Source: Gautieria morchelliformis (taxonomy: Eukaryota; Basidiomycota; Agaricomycetes; Gomphales; Gomphaceae). Taken from it: DNA of 64,000 nt. The position numbers were made by a program, and so were the translations under genes. The DNA lies in the NCBI GenBank assembly GCA_015179125.1, contig WHVA01000443.1, positions 1-64,000 of the forward strand, given 5' to 3'. Shown one piece after another: positions 28,090 to 38,740 of this stretch (position 1 is the first letter of the stretch; each line of letters starts with the position of its first letter). The notes under the pieces were generated by a model. The model searched no databases, was not told where the DNA came from, and saw nothing but the letters and a program-made list of their open reading frames with translations.

Positions 28090-30119
28090 AGAGGGCGTTC
28101 ACTACCGCCCCTATCCTTACTCACTGGATTCCTGACCTTCCACTGATCGTAGAGACTGATGCATCAGATTATGCCTTAGCGGCAATCTTATCACTACGAA
28201 CCTCGGAAGGCGAACTTCATCCCGTCGCTTTCCACTCCCGCACATTCACCTCTACCGAGCTCAACTACGATGTTCACGACAAGGAGCTCCTCGCCATTTT
28301 TGAAGCTTTTCAACGCTGGCGACACTACCTAGAGGGCTCAGGCGAACCAGTTGACGTTATCACCGATCACAAGAACCTCGAATACTTTTCAACTACGAAG
28401 CTCTTGACCCGTCGTCAAGCTCGGTGGTCGGAATACCTTTCCCAGTTCAACCTCGCCATACGCTTCCGACCTGGTCGCCTCGGAACGAAGCCTGACTCTC
28501 TCACCAGACGATGGGACGTCTACCTTAAAGAGGGGAATAGCGACTATGCCACCATAAACCCGCAGAACCTACGGCCAGTGTTTACTCAGCACCAGCTGGC
28601 ATCGTCCCTTAGAGCTACTAACCTCGCTCCCATCGTACTCCGAGCCGCTTCACTGCTTGATACCGAGCAGATCCGAGCTGACATACTAGCAAACCTCCCC
28701 TCGGACCCCATAGCCAAGTCGCACCTCGGCTTGGTTAATGACCCGAGGTGGACCACAGACCCCGAGGGATTTCTCAAACTTGACAACCGAACCTATGTTC
28801 CAGCGGCCCAAGACCTTCGACTTCGCATCCTGCAATACAAGCACGATCACATTCTCTCGGGACACTTCGGGGTCAACAAGACCTTGGAGCTGATCCGACG
28901 AGACTATACTTGGCCAGGGATTAGATCCTTTGTCAAGGAGTATTGCAAGACGTGTACCACTTGTATGCGAAGCAAGCCGCAACGTCACAAACCCTATGGT
29001 CTCCTCAAGCAACTTCCTGTTCCCGAGAAACCTTGGAATTCCATCTCTATGGATTTCATTGAGCAACTCCCCCCTTCATCCGAGTTCACCTCCATCCTAG
29101 TGATTGTTGACCGCTTCACTAAGCAGGTTATCTTCATTCCAACCACAGACAAGATAACCTCGCAGGAGCTCGCTCACCTCTTCGTTCTTCATGTCTTTTC
29201 AAAGCATGGAGTCCCCTCGCACGTCACCTCGGACAGGGGTTCCGAGTTTGTTTCGCACTTCTGGCGTTCCCTAGGGAAAGCTTTGGACATGCGGTTGCAT
29301 TTCACCTCGGGATATCATCCCGAGGGTGACGGTCAGACCGAGCGTGCTAACCAAACTTTGGAACAGTACCTCAGGATCTATTGCAACTATCAGCAGTCCA
29401 ATTGGGCTTCGCTCCTTCCCCTAGCCGAGTTCGCCTACAACAACGCGCCTAGCGCAACCACCGGCGTCTCCCCATTCTTTGCCAATAAAGGCTACCATCC
29501 GAACCTCGCAGTTCACCCCGAGCGCGACCTCGCCTCGGCACGAGCCCGAGACTTCGTGGTTGACCTGGACGAGCTTCACCAAGAACTTCGCCGCGCCATC
29601 CTCGAGGCTCAGAAAACTTACCAAGCCTCGGCCGATGTTCGTCGCAAGCCCGCTCCTGATTTCCAAGTAGGATCCCTCGCTTTTGTAAAGGCACAGTACT
29701 TTCGAACAACTCGGCCTACCAAGAAGTCGCCGAGAAGTTCTTGGGTCCTTTTGAAATCATTTCCCGAGCGGGTACTCACTCCTTCACCCTTCGACTTCCA
29801 GAACACATGCATTCAGTCCATCCGGTCTTCCACGTATCTATGCTCGAACCAGCCTCGCCCAACACCATACCAAACCGAGTTCAGCCGCCTCCGCCCCCAG
29901 TCGTTATCGACGGCGAACCCGAGTTCGAGGTTTCCGAAATCCTCGACTCGAAGATCGATAATAGATGCAAGAGCTGCAAATTACTCTACCTTGTTAGGTG
30001 GACTGGTTACGAAGGTACCGACGAAGAAACCTCGTGGATCCTCGCTTCCGAGCTTGATCATGCCTCGGAGCTGGTCACGGATTTCCATGACTCTTACCCG
30101 GGCAAGCCCGGCCCCTTGA
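28047..30119 (+). pseudogene. Gy-D RNase H and integrase
   Basis: RNase H begins at E-T-D-A-S-D (about 28155) with D-K-E-L-L-A-I. The integrase zinc domain is H-D-H-I-L-S-G-H ... C-x2-C near 28840-28970. The core has S-M-D-F-I-E, T-S-D-R-G-S-E and T-E-R-A-N-Q-T, so the D,D,E triad is present. A third single-base loss near 29725 (GG to G) leads out of frame before the G-P-F-E-I-I module. Confidence 0.85.
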
Positions 30120-30130
30120 CTGCTCTATGA
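29741..30130 (+). CDS. Gy-D integrase tail and chromodomain
   Basis: Starts with the G-P-F-E-I-I-S-R-A-G-T-H-S-F module and continues with a chromodomain (F-E-V-S-E-I-L-D-S-K ... Y-L-V-R-W-T-G-Y ... S-W-I). It ends at TGA 30128-30130. It is the natural C-terminus of Pol, now displaced by the frameshift. Confidence 0.85.
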   Translation: MGPFEIISRAGTHSFTLRLPEHMHSVHPVFHVSMLEPASPNTIPNRVQPPPPPVVIDGEPEFEVSEILDSKIDNRCKSCKLLYLVRWTGYEGTDEETSWILASELDHASELVTDFHDSYPGKPGPLTAL

Positions 30131-30233
30131 TCGTTTTCCCTGTTAATCCCCATGACCCCGGTAGTTAGATGACAAAAACCCTTCAAAACAAAATCGATAA
30201 AATCCAAGAAAAGTCTATTATTCCATTTACTAG

Positions 30234-31374
30234 TTATTCCACCATCCTCATATCCTCTCCCTCGCTCTCCTCGCTCCCCTCGCCTGACTCCTCCTCATTA
30301 CTGCTACTACTTCGCTCCACCAGACCCCCATGTCCCCCATAATCCGCCAAGTCTCTCGCCCCCTGCATCCGCTTCAAATAATTCCGCCTCCTCCTTATCC
30401 TCATGAACTCCACGTCCGCCCTGCTCATCCTGTCATTCGCAGCCCTAAACTCCCCTAGCAACTCGCACACCCTCTCCCCAACCTCGCCAACCTTCTGTCC
30501 CACATCCCTCACCGCCGCTATCAACTCCCTCATCTCCGCACTTCGCTCCGATCTTTTCGTCTTCTTGTCCTTTTTCGCCCTCCGACCTCCAACCTCGGTT
30601 TCCTCCCCCTCAGTCTGCCTCGCTTCCCCGACCACTGTCTCCTCACGCTGCCTCACTTCCCCAGTCTCCTTACCCTTCTCCTCGCTCAACCTCGCTTCCA
30701 TCCGCTCTACCCTCATCTCGAGGTTCCTCTCGACCCAATCACTCGAGTCGTCGTCCTCTGCAACTTCGTCCTGAACCTTGGCCTCTTTCCTCGGCCTAGG
30801 TCCATCCTCGGCCTCCTCGCTCCTCGCTCGCTTCTTGCTCGCGGTACCCGCCTGACCCTTGCCTGGGGTTGCCTTGCTGCGGCGACCTTGGGCGATACTA
30901 CAACCCAAGGAACGGGTCCTGCACCACACGCAAGCACCCTGGTCGGCGAGGCCGAAGTCGAGACTAACGGCCCGAAGGCACGTATAGTCGCGCTCTTCGC
31001 AGCGCGCGCACCTCGCCTCGGCCTTGGTCGCGAGCTGCCACTCGCGAGGTCCCCCGTCGGCGAGCTTGTACCCGTATAGGGACAAGTCGGTCGGGTGGTA
31101 GGAGAATAACATGCGTTTATACTAGACAAATCAGCAGCGCCCATGATTAGACAACTACGGTACTCACCTTCTTTCCACTCGGTCCTTCCTGCCACGGCTG
31201 CCGCATGTCGATGGCCCCCGTCTCATCAATTGGCAATGTGCCAACCTCGGGTCGATCCTCGGGCGTAACCTCGCCTGAGGCTCCGTTCTCCTCAGACAAC
31301 AAAGTCTGGTCGAACGCGTTGTTCACGCTGTTCTCGTCGACGGCTGAGCTGAAGAGGGCTTGAGGGCGCACCAT
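30234..31374 (-). CDS. Gy-D antisense accessory gene, two exons, Cys-rich and coiled-coil protein
   Basis: Exon 1 is 31168-31374 (ATG at 31372-31374), the intron is 31122-31167 (46 bp, GTGAGT...GTCTAG) and exon 2 is 30234-31121. The join is in phase and gives 364 residues. After a variable N-terminus come P-W-Q-E-G-P-S-G-K-K-Y-K-R and then a Cys cluster (C-x2-C-x6-C ... C-x2-C-x6-C) that resembles zinc-binding fungal domains. A Lys/Arg-rich stretch with possible nuclear signals follows, then a long acidic coiled coil and a Ser/Glu-rich tail. It reads opposite to the element, between pol and the 3' LTR, and ATAAAAG at 31413-31419 (minus strand) could be its TATA box. Function unknown; a regulatory DNA-binding role is only a guess. 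Antisense genes near the 3' LTR are known in other retroelements such as HTLV-1 (HBZ). Confidence 0.75.
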
Positions 31375-31412
31375 ATTAGTTGGCAATGGGGTTCGCTGCC
31401 TTCCTACCCACC

Positions 31413-31419
31413 CTTTTAT
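31413..31419 (-). promoter_or_regulatory. TATA-like box of the antisense gene
   Basis: ATAAAAG on the minus strand, about 40 bp upstream of the ATG at 31374, in a G-rich context. It lies inside Gy-D, before the 3' LTR. Confidence 0.4.
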
Positions 31420-31547
31420 CCAACCTCGGCTACGATTTAAGCTTCGCCTTTCCGGCTACTTAACATCGGACCGAGATCTAGATTCAAGGATAGGCGAACC
31501 TTGTTCACATTACGGCCTCGAGGGTCTCGGCCATGAGGGGGGAATAC

Positions 31548-32108
31548 TGTAAGGACCCGGCCTTTGGCCGGCTACTTACCGGTAGAACCTTCTTCCGAGC
31601 CCGAGCCTTGTGATATTCATGCCCGAGTACATATGATACTTATCCGTGCCCGAGCCCGATCCCGAGCTTGAACTCATATCCGACCTTGATCCCATGCCCG
31701 TATCCCCTTAGTTACTGATTCCGCTCCATCACGCATCATTCGTATATTACCTCGCCCTGACCTCGGTCTCCTGACCTCGCCCTGACCTCCACTAATCCGT
31801 TCGCCCCTGACTTGCACCTCGTCCGTATATAACCCCCTTGTATGCATTCCTACTCCTCAGTCTGAAAATCAACTATCGTGTCCCTTCGATCCCTAGCTAG
31901 TTTCTACGCCTCGCCTCTTAAGCCAGAACCTCGCCTCTTATTCGTTTACCTCCGAAATTGGGACTCGTGCGTAGGGTCGGCGCAGCACATAAGCTGAAGC
32001 CAAGTCCCTCTCCGACTTCCCCATCCAAAACTCGCCCCGTAACCTCGGACCTTGCCTCGGGTTTCGTTCCCGACCTCGGTCAACCTTACGACGGATCGTA
32101 TCGTAACA
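31548..32108 (+). repeat. Gy-D 3' LTR
   Basis: 561 bp, no difference from 24587-25147 seen on reading. It follows a GAGGGGGGAATAC polypurine stretch and is followed by the duplicated CATCC. Confidence 0.97.
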
Positions 32109-32389
32109 CATCCCTCTTACCTTGTGAACATTCATTGGTTCACCTATTCACCGAACGGCATATAAGTTATTTGGGCAATCGCTGTGTTCACTAATACACG
32201 ATATTAACGCCTAAAAACCAATCTTGACACCATCTTGCGACTGCTTGTGGGAGCAGCCAGTGCCGTGTGCGATTCATTTTGGAATCGTACGTCTTGTTCA
32301 ACTGGGGCACCTGACAGCAGCATGCATCATCTGTCCTGCTCCTGTCGCTGTTGATCATTGGGGGTGTGGTCTTGTTCGCTTGCCGCCGA

Positions 32390-33130
32390 TCAAGGTGCAT
32401 CCCTGAGGGACGCTGTGGGTTCTTTGCGTGAGTGAAGTTCCTTTTCCACGTCCTCTAATGAGGCCATGTCCCATTGCTGGATCTCCTCTATTTGGTGGAG
32501 TTCCTTGCTGAACTGCATGAGGGCTGTCACGATATTGTCAAGCCGCAATGTGATATGCTCATGCTTATGGCCTGTGAGCATGTTCCTGTGCAATGCGCCT
32601 TGCACTTGCTTGGCCATCACTTCCACCATCTGGTTGTCAATGGTGTGTTTCCTTGAGCTTTTGCAGCTCGAGCTCGAGTATTCTGAGCCTTGCCTGTCAT
32701 CAGGTGCTCATCTTTTGTTTTGTTGTGCCCCATCAGGGACGACAGTCATTGCTCGACTTTGTGAGTGGTGGACTGAATTTTGACTTCAAGATCATCTGGA
32801 AGTATGCCCTGATCCTGAGGCTCTGCCGTCGGATGACAGTGAGACGTCTCTGCCCTTGCCCTTGCTTAAGGGCCAGGGGGATTGGGGTGGGGATGCCAGC
32901 TTGTTGGCCAGCGGCATCCCATCTTCGACCATGCTGGGTGATACGTGGTCGGGTCCTTGCTCATCCTCGATTGGTGGGAGGAGTGTGGTGAGGTCTATGA
33001 CCTCTCTGTCTTCTGGTGTCCTGGACTCTTGGTCCAGGGTTGCATCAGCTGCTGTGTCGCTAGGCTGTGCCTGGGGTGTTGACCACAAGCTAGAAGCTTG
33101 TGTCCTTCTTCAACTGCATGGAATCATCAT
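32390..33130 (-). pseudogene. Gy-A' ORF1 remnant
   Basis: Frames on the minus strand at 32792-33088 and 32390-32629 match Gy-A ORF1 (P-Q-A-Q-P-S-D, D-L-T-x-L, K-Q-V-Q-x-A-L-H-R). They lie in different frames with stops between them. The sequence also has strong short hairpins, for example at 33083-33101. Confidence 0.7.
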
Positions 33131-33270
33131 GCTCGCAGTCGACAGTAGAGGGTCTACTGGATGGTGTTCAACAGTAAACAGCCATCGACGCAGCCATCTT
33201 TTTCAAGATTGTGCGGATTTCCACAAATCAGTTGTTCACTTGATGAACAACTGCAGGAAGTTCAAAAAGG

Positions 33271-33608
33271 TGTAAGTGAGTGGATCTTAGGTCCTTGTAT
33301 CACAAGGGCAAACAGAACTCAACCAATGTGTGGTTATTCCATGTGCTATGTAGTGACAGTGTAAGGTAAGGTTATCTGGGGAACTGCCGCACGGTTCCCA
33401 TGCAAGACACAAGGTAGTAGAACTCAACCAAACTATGGTGATTCTAATACGACGTAGTGATGGTTACAGGTAAAGTTAAGCTGGGGAATACCGGAGGATT
33501 CCCACGCAAGAACTATACAGTGGGTCTGTGAGGACCCACTGGTGCTATGTAAGCTACCAGTTATTATGTATTGCCTTGTGGCAATACAGGTAAATATATG
33601 TATTTACA
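33271..33608 (-). repeat. Gy-A' 5' LTR with an internal tandem duplication
   Basis: Read on the minus strand it starts TGTAAATAC and ends CACTTACA. About 95 bp are present twice in diverged form (units around 33288-33385 and 33386-33490), each with GTGGGAA, TTCCCCAG and GGTTGAGTTCT. Gy-A has only one unit, which explains 338 bp against 214 bp. Confidence 0.8.
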
Positions 33609-33884
33609 TAACCCCATCAATTCCAACCTGCACCAAGGCTGCACTTGACACTGTCCGAATGCATCCTAAGCATGTGGGTGTTTCATGGAGTGGGAGTTTA
33701 ACAGATGATGGGTTCTATGATGGATGATGGCTCCATGGACCAGGGTCCTGATGGGAATGATGGGATCAGTGAATACAACAGGTGTATTGCAAAAAACCCT
33801 TCGGCGAAAGGTTTGAAGGTATGACAGCGGGGATGTTCATTCGCTGAATGTTGATGTCTGGTTCGTAGAATAAACAAATCATGA
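33609..33884. other. Flank of Gy-A', no gene recognised
   Basis: ATGG-rich imperfect repeats at 33700-33760 and stop-rich frames. It may hold the eroded 5' part of the following LINE. Confidence 0.4.
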
Positions 33885-34775
33885 CACCACTACGCCGACA
33901 AAGAAAAATGCACCCAATCAATGATTTTAGTAAACAAGAGGATAGCCACAGGCGACTGGACGGCAATAGATGTGGGCTCACCAGACATCACGGTGGTCAA
34001 GACCAAAACAAACATGGGTAATGTGATCATATACAATCTATATTACGACTGTACACACTCTGACAGTATCCACGACATCCGGAGACATTTACAGGAGCAG
34101 TCAAGGGCAAGCGGAACAGGCGGGGGCGACGTTGAAGGCATGGTCTGGCTCGGTGACTTTAACAGGCACCACCCACACTGGGACGAGAGTCGCAACTCAC
34201 ACCTCTTCACGCGGAGCAACCTGGACGCAGCGCAGACGCTAATCGATGCGACCACGGAATGAGACCTCCAAATGTTGCTGCCGAAGGGGATGCCGACGCT
34301 GAAAGCTATGTCAACCGGAAACCACACCCGTACTGACAATGTATCCATGTCTTCAGACATACTAGAGTGCCTGATTAGCTGCGCGCCGGTACCAGAGGAC
34401 CAGCCAGCAAGAAGCGATCATTTCCCGGTGGACACGGTGATCGACGCCACGACCACAACTGCAGCCTGCGCCCAAAAGCTCAACTACAGACAAGTTGACT
34501 GGAAGCCTTTCAACGAAGAGCTGACAGAGAAACTGCAGGCAAACATCGAGCAGCCCAACCCAGCCAGCAAAAGGAGTTCCTCTACAACTTAGATGCGCTA
34601 GTGACAGCGATCTTGGAGACAGCAGAGGCGCAAGTGCCAAAGACTAAGCCGTCCCCTTTCATGGAAAGATGGTGGTCGGTAGAGCTGACGAAGCTTCGAA
34701 CAGAGACCAGGAGGTGCGGTAGAAGGACCTATGCGCGCAGGGCCGACTGCATTGTAGTTAGAGAACATGGCCCTT
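33885..34775 (+). pseudogene. LINE (non-LTR retrotransposon) endonuclease fragment
   Basis: The frame reads I-L-V-N-K-R-I-A-T-G-D-W, then W-L-G-D-F-N-R-H-H-P-H-W-D (the catalytic GDFN-x-H region of APE-type endonucleases) and S-D-H-F-P-V near the end. It has a TGA at 34260 where Trp is expected and a single-base shift near 34570-34590. The following part, R-W-W-S-x-E-L-T-K-L-R, is the linker before reverse transcriptase in fungal LINEs. Reverse transcriptase itself is absent. The fragment is truncated on both sides and cannot be active. Confidence 0.75.
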
Positions 34776-37470
34776 TTTGCTGATGCAACTTTTCTTGGGC
34801 AATTTCAGTGGTGCGGCTGCGGATGCTTCGTAACCACCACTCCATTACGCGTAACCTCGGTGCGCAACACGTACGGCACTGACGCCGTGACCGACGGCTT
34901 CGATTGCGATCGTTCATTGCTTAATTCTAGACCGGCAACACATCTAGATCCGCACTCCCAGTCAGTTACAGTAACGACAACTCACGTCGGCCCGATCTGA
35001 GTCGATCATGATAGGTGGATTGCCAATTCGCAGGTTCGCTGATCATGTTATCTCCGTACTCATAACCATTCCCATCTCGAGTTAGCACCTCGGCACCATA
35101 GGGGCCTAGATGCCTTCGAATTCCGGCGTCTCCGCGGACGAAGTATTTCAGCTTAGCATGACGCTACTAGCTCCCTATTGTTTTTCCTCGCTTTTTCAGT
35201 TCATGTTGTCCATGTGCATGGCACGAGACATGACCTATCATGGTCCCCCGATCTCCCCGCAGAGTCGTCGATTCAGATGTGGCGTGCAAATCAGGGTAGT
35301 AAGCATGCGTAAGCGGATGCTGCATCACGGCAACAATTACTGTAACAGCTTCCCGCAACCAACTAACGGGCAGCATCACAGACGACAGTTCCCCACGCTG
35401 CGGTCGTTTTCCAAAAATAAGCGAGTTTGATTTCTGACTGCTGGCGGATTCCTGGGCTCCGGACTGTTGGATCAGGTACGTATTAGCCATGTGCTCACCC
35501 GATCTTTCCATGTATACCCATTTTCAATGGGCATTGTCAATATGTGGTACGTCGTGCGCGCTCAGGTTGTGGCGATCACCGGTTGCGTTGGTGGGCGCGG
35601 GGCCCGGCGAGGACTTGTTGCTGCGCATATCACTCGGTACGCACTCTGTACATAGAGTAGGGCCCTTGGGGCATCCAATACTCAGCCGGTGTGTCGATGT
35701 TACTTGGGCTTTGAAGGGACCAAGGTTTGAGGCGTGGTTGAGGTCTGGCCTGGACTGGGCGTAAATCGCCCCATGTGCCAATCAGCTGGAGGTGGCATTC
35801 CGTCATGAATTGGGATTCCGTCTGGCGTGTGAACCGGGGTGAGGTAAAGGTGCTCTTGTATTTCATGGTATCTGACTCCTGAGTTACGTCAGTGAAGGGG
35901 CCATCAGTGCTGGCGAGTATGAAGTGTGAAATATTAGCCTAAATGTTAAGTTGTTCAGCAACTGATTAACTGAAGGGCGAGGTGTACCGCGTGCGGTGGC
36001 GGTGCTCGCTAGCTCTGGCGCCGGGCGTGCGGGCCTGGTCCGGTGCGAGTTGGAGGAAGGGGTAACTAGTGGTGCGTTGACATGAATTGGGACCAAGGTG
36101 CGCTAGGGTATAAGTTGTGACCTGACTTTCGAACTCAAAGGTTGGACAGCGGGTTCGTTACTCCCCTCTTTCCATTTCTTTCCCTCTTCTCCGGCGTCTT
36201 GCTTCTCCATCTTATCTCTCTCACTTCTCCATCTCCCTCCCCCGCCTCCACCCTTCCCGTTCCCCCACCTCTCGCTTCACCCCTCCCTCCTACCGCCCTC
36301 CTTCCTCCCCCCATCCGGTCTCCCATCCCACGGAGAAGGATTGGGCGGGATAGAGGAGGTCGTGCGGAACCGGCGGGCGTATGAAACGAGGGCGGGTGCC
36401 CGCGTGGATCGCCATGCCTCGGTAGCCGAGGAACGGTATCGTGTTCTATTGTCTTCGACCTTCCCTCATTCCTTCTTCCCACACTTATGCCCACCTTCGC
36501 TCAGCCCCATCCGCTGCCGCCCCACCGTTCCTCTGCACAATTTCCTCCACCGTTGACACCTTCCCTCTCGCCGTCCCCGCGCTCCTCCACGCCGGCAGGA
36601 CGCACCCTTGTCACGCCTGCGTGCCTTGTAAAGGAAGAAGTGTGCCGTGGTGTGGAAGCGTGGGTTGTGTAGGAGCGTTGGGCCGTGGAGGTGTATGCAC
36701 CATCCTATCTGTGGGCTGGAGATTCCGGGATTGGTGCCCACGTCCGCTAGACATGCTTCGTTTCTCTAGTTTCCCACGCACGTGCATGTGTGGTGCCCCC
36801 CTTGCCCACATGTCTCTCACATGCCACTTTTCTTTTCTTCCTCCACGTTCGACTGTCGCTAAGTTACTTTACGCCACAATATCAGTTTACGCCTGCGGTT
36901 CCAAATGCCCAACACCGAATACCGTGACTCTCACGCTTGCATTCAGTTGAGATGCGGTGCACAAGGTGTGGCGTGTACTTGTTATGTGTGTTCGGTGAGT
37001 GGGTGTTCCTGCTGTGCAGGACTCTGTGAATTGTAAGGGGCCTGTGGGGGTGTACAAAGGGGCCCGTGGAGTGGCACAGTTCAGAACTCGGAAAAATAAA
37101 ACAAAAATCGAAAGCGGTGCAGAACGTTTTCCTTCTCTCACGCGGCACATGGACGATTCAAAACATTCCGCTTACGCCACAAAAGACTTGGCTCCTCGAT
37201 GTGATGCCAACTACTGAGCTAGGACCTCGGACGAATACCTGCATCCCTGGTTTCCATGAGCCCTGATTTCCGTCCTCCAACGGCGAACGCACGAACACGC
37301 GTGGTAAATGTTGCCCGCCTGGATTCGTGTCCTGCATCCGGATTCTAGACGCTTGTCACTCCTCAAGCTCAAGAACAAGACTATGATACTGTCGGCGGAC
37401 CGTGGACTGTGGTTGCCAACGTTGCGGGTGTGGTGATGTGGCTGATGTGGTTATGTGGTTATAATCAAGG
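34776..37470. other. No recognisable gene; includes a polypyrimidine tract
   Basis: Only short, overlapping frames on both strands without family resemblance. About 36155-36330 is nearly pure C/T on the plus strand, as found upstream of fungal transcription starts, but no convincing gene follows. Confidence 0.4.
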
Positions 37471-37682
37471 GTTCTCCTGCGGTGATATCTTCATGCCAAA
37501 AACATTCCGAAGCGATAGTAAGATCCCCGTGAGGAGGTCACGAGCCCCTCGATGGTTGAATGCCTGACGCGCGATACGCACGTGGAGTCCAACTTAAAGC
37601 TTAAACACTCATCCTCCAATGCCCCATAAGCCAGCAGGCTTGTCAACGCTGGATGGGCCCCGGCCCTCCTCGACGTCCGCTC

Positions 37683-38450
37683 GATGCTTGAAAACGATCT
37701 GTCAGTCTGATACATTTGACTATGCGCTTTAGCGTGATGAGTAGATATTGAATCGCGGCCACAATGGCCCTAGTACGCAGATTCTGGCTTATTGTTGATA
37801 GTTTATTGTATCTGGTTGCCGCCGCCTGATGCAACGCTTCTGCGCTCAGGGTCTCAAGAATTCTTCCCATCCCTGACGCCGATCGATCCCGTGTATCCAC
37901 ATCCGGTACATGAGACGGAATGGGGGACGTAGCTAGGGTCCTCGGCGAAACCGCTTCTGCCGCGCATGATGGCGTCGAAAATAAGCCACGACGCCTCCGA
38001 GTGGCGAGTGCGGGTGCGGGTGCGGGTGCTCGTAATGAAGGCGTAGCCTGCGTACGCCGCGCGATGCTTGAAACCGACTGTCAGATTTTACGCCGTGCCA
38101 CGACGTGCGCCGTGCGCTCGAGAACTGGACTATGCGCTTCGGGGTGTGATGAGTAGATTTGAATATGCCTGGGGGTGGTTATTGTTTCTGACTTCTGTCA
38201 TTGCTGGCAGTTTATTATTTCTATTACCGGTTGCGTTATGAAACGCCTCTGTGTTCCCGCTCAGGGTCTGCACACGCTCTCTTCTAATCCTGATCCCGTT
38301 TATCCCGTTTCCACGTCCAGTACATGAGGCGGAACGGGGACCTAGGACCTAGATAGGGTCCTCGGTTAAAACGCTTCTGCGGCGCATGATGGAGTAGCAA
38401 ATACCCATGACGCCTCCGAGTGCGGGTGTGGGTGATGAAGGCCTAGCCTG
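37683..38450. repeat. Diverged direct duplication, period about 390 bp
   Basis: Unit 1 (about 37683-38060) and unit 2 (about 38062-38450) share, in order, GATGCTTGAAA, TATGCGCTTYRG, GATGAGTAGAT, GCTCAGGGTCT, GTACATGAG, AGGGTCCTCGG, GCGCATGATGG, GACGCCTCCGAG and AGCCTGCG. No coding frame is shared. Confidence 0.75.
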
Positions 38451-38524
38451 CGCCCCGGGAGCGGGACCGGGGCAGGGGCAGAAGTAGGGGGCCAGGGGAA
38501 CCCGCGGTGCGGCGACGTCGCCCG

Positions 38525-38740
38525 TCAAGCGGGGGTAATCGCAGACTCGACGTACCCGCCCACCTCCAAACTGACCCCGCGGATCGACGCGGTGCTGGTG
38601 GCGGGACGCAGACGCAGAATAGGGTCCGCGATGCGGCCGCGCCGCTCTTCAAGCGGGGGTAATCGCAGACTCGACGTGCCCACCCACCTCCAAACTAACC
38701 ACGCGCACATCCAAATTGAGCACGCGGATCGACGCGGGGA
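38525..38740. repeat. Short direct duplication, period about 120 bp
   Basis: TCAAGCGGGGGTAATCGCAG and the following GACTCGACGTRCCC...CACCTCCAAACT occur at 38526 and 38651, each followed by GCGGATCGACGCG. GC-rich; no gene. Confidence 0.75.

Larger units (their letters stand above)
24587..32108 (+). mobile_element. Gy-D: young chromodomain Ty3/Gypsy element with an antisense gene
   Basis: Two 561-bp LTRs (24587-25147 and 31548-32108) look identical base for base, and CATCC is duplicated at 24582-24586 and 32109-32113. Gag is intact. Pol has all catalytic motifs but three single-base deletions. A spliced gene lies on the opposite strand between pol and the 3' LTR. The polypurine tract is at about 31534-31544. 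By eye the element is unusually rich in CCTCG/CGAGG in the LTR and all genes. Confidence 0.95.
23712..32229 (+). mobile_element. Solo LTR X2 (about 0.99 kb), carrying Gy-D
   Basis: Ends are TGTCATGACC at 23712 and TTGACA at 32229, flanked by CCATC at 23707-23711 and 32230-32234. Without Gy-D and one CATCC, about 991 bp remain. It is the inverted, diverged match of X1. X1 and X2 have different duplications, so they are independent insertions in the same Gy-A' copy. Confidence 0.8.
14847..33608 (-). mobile_element. Gy-A': old reverse-strand copy of the Gy-A family, in three pieces
   Basis: Pieces: 14847-15731 (Gag, minus strand), 23516-23711 (region between ORF1 and Gag) and 32230-33608 (5' region and 5' LTR). 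When the insertions X1 and X2 are removed, including one copy of each target duplication, the pieces join in the order expected from Gy-A positions of about 2190 down to 1. The rest lies off the left edge. It is the oldest layer of the stack and is well diverged from Gy-A, but shares its dense short hairpins. Confidence 0.85.
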
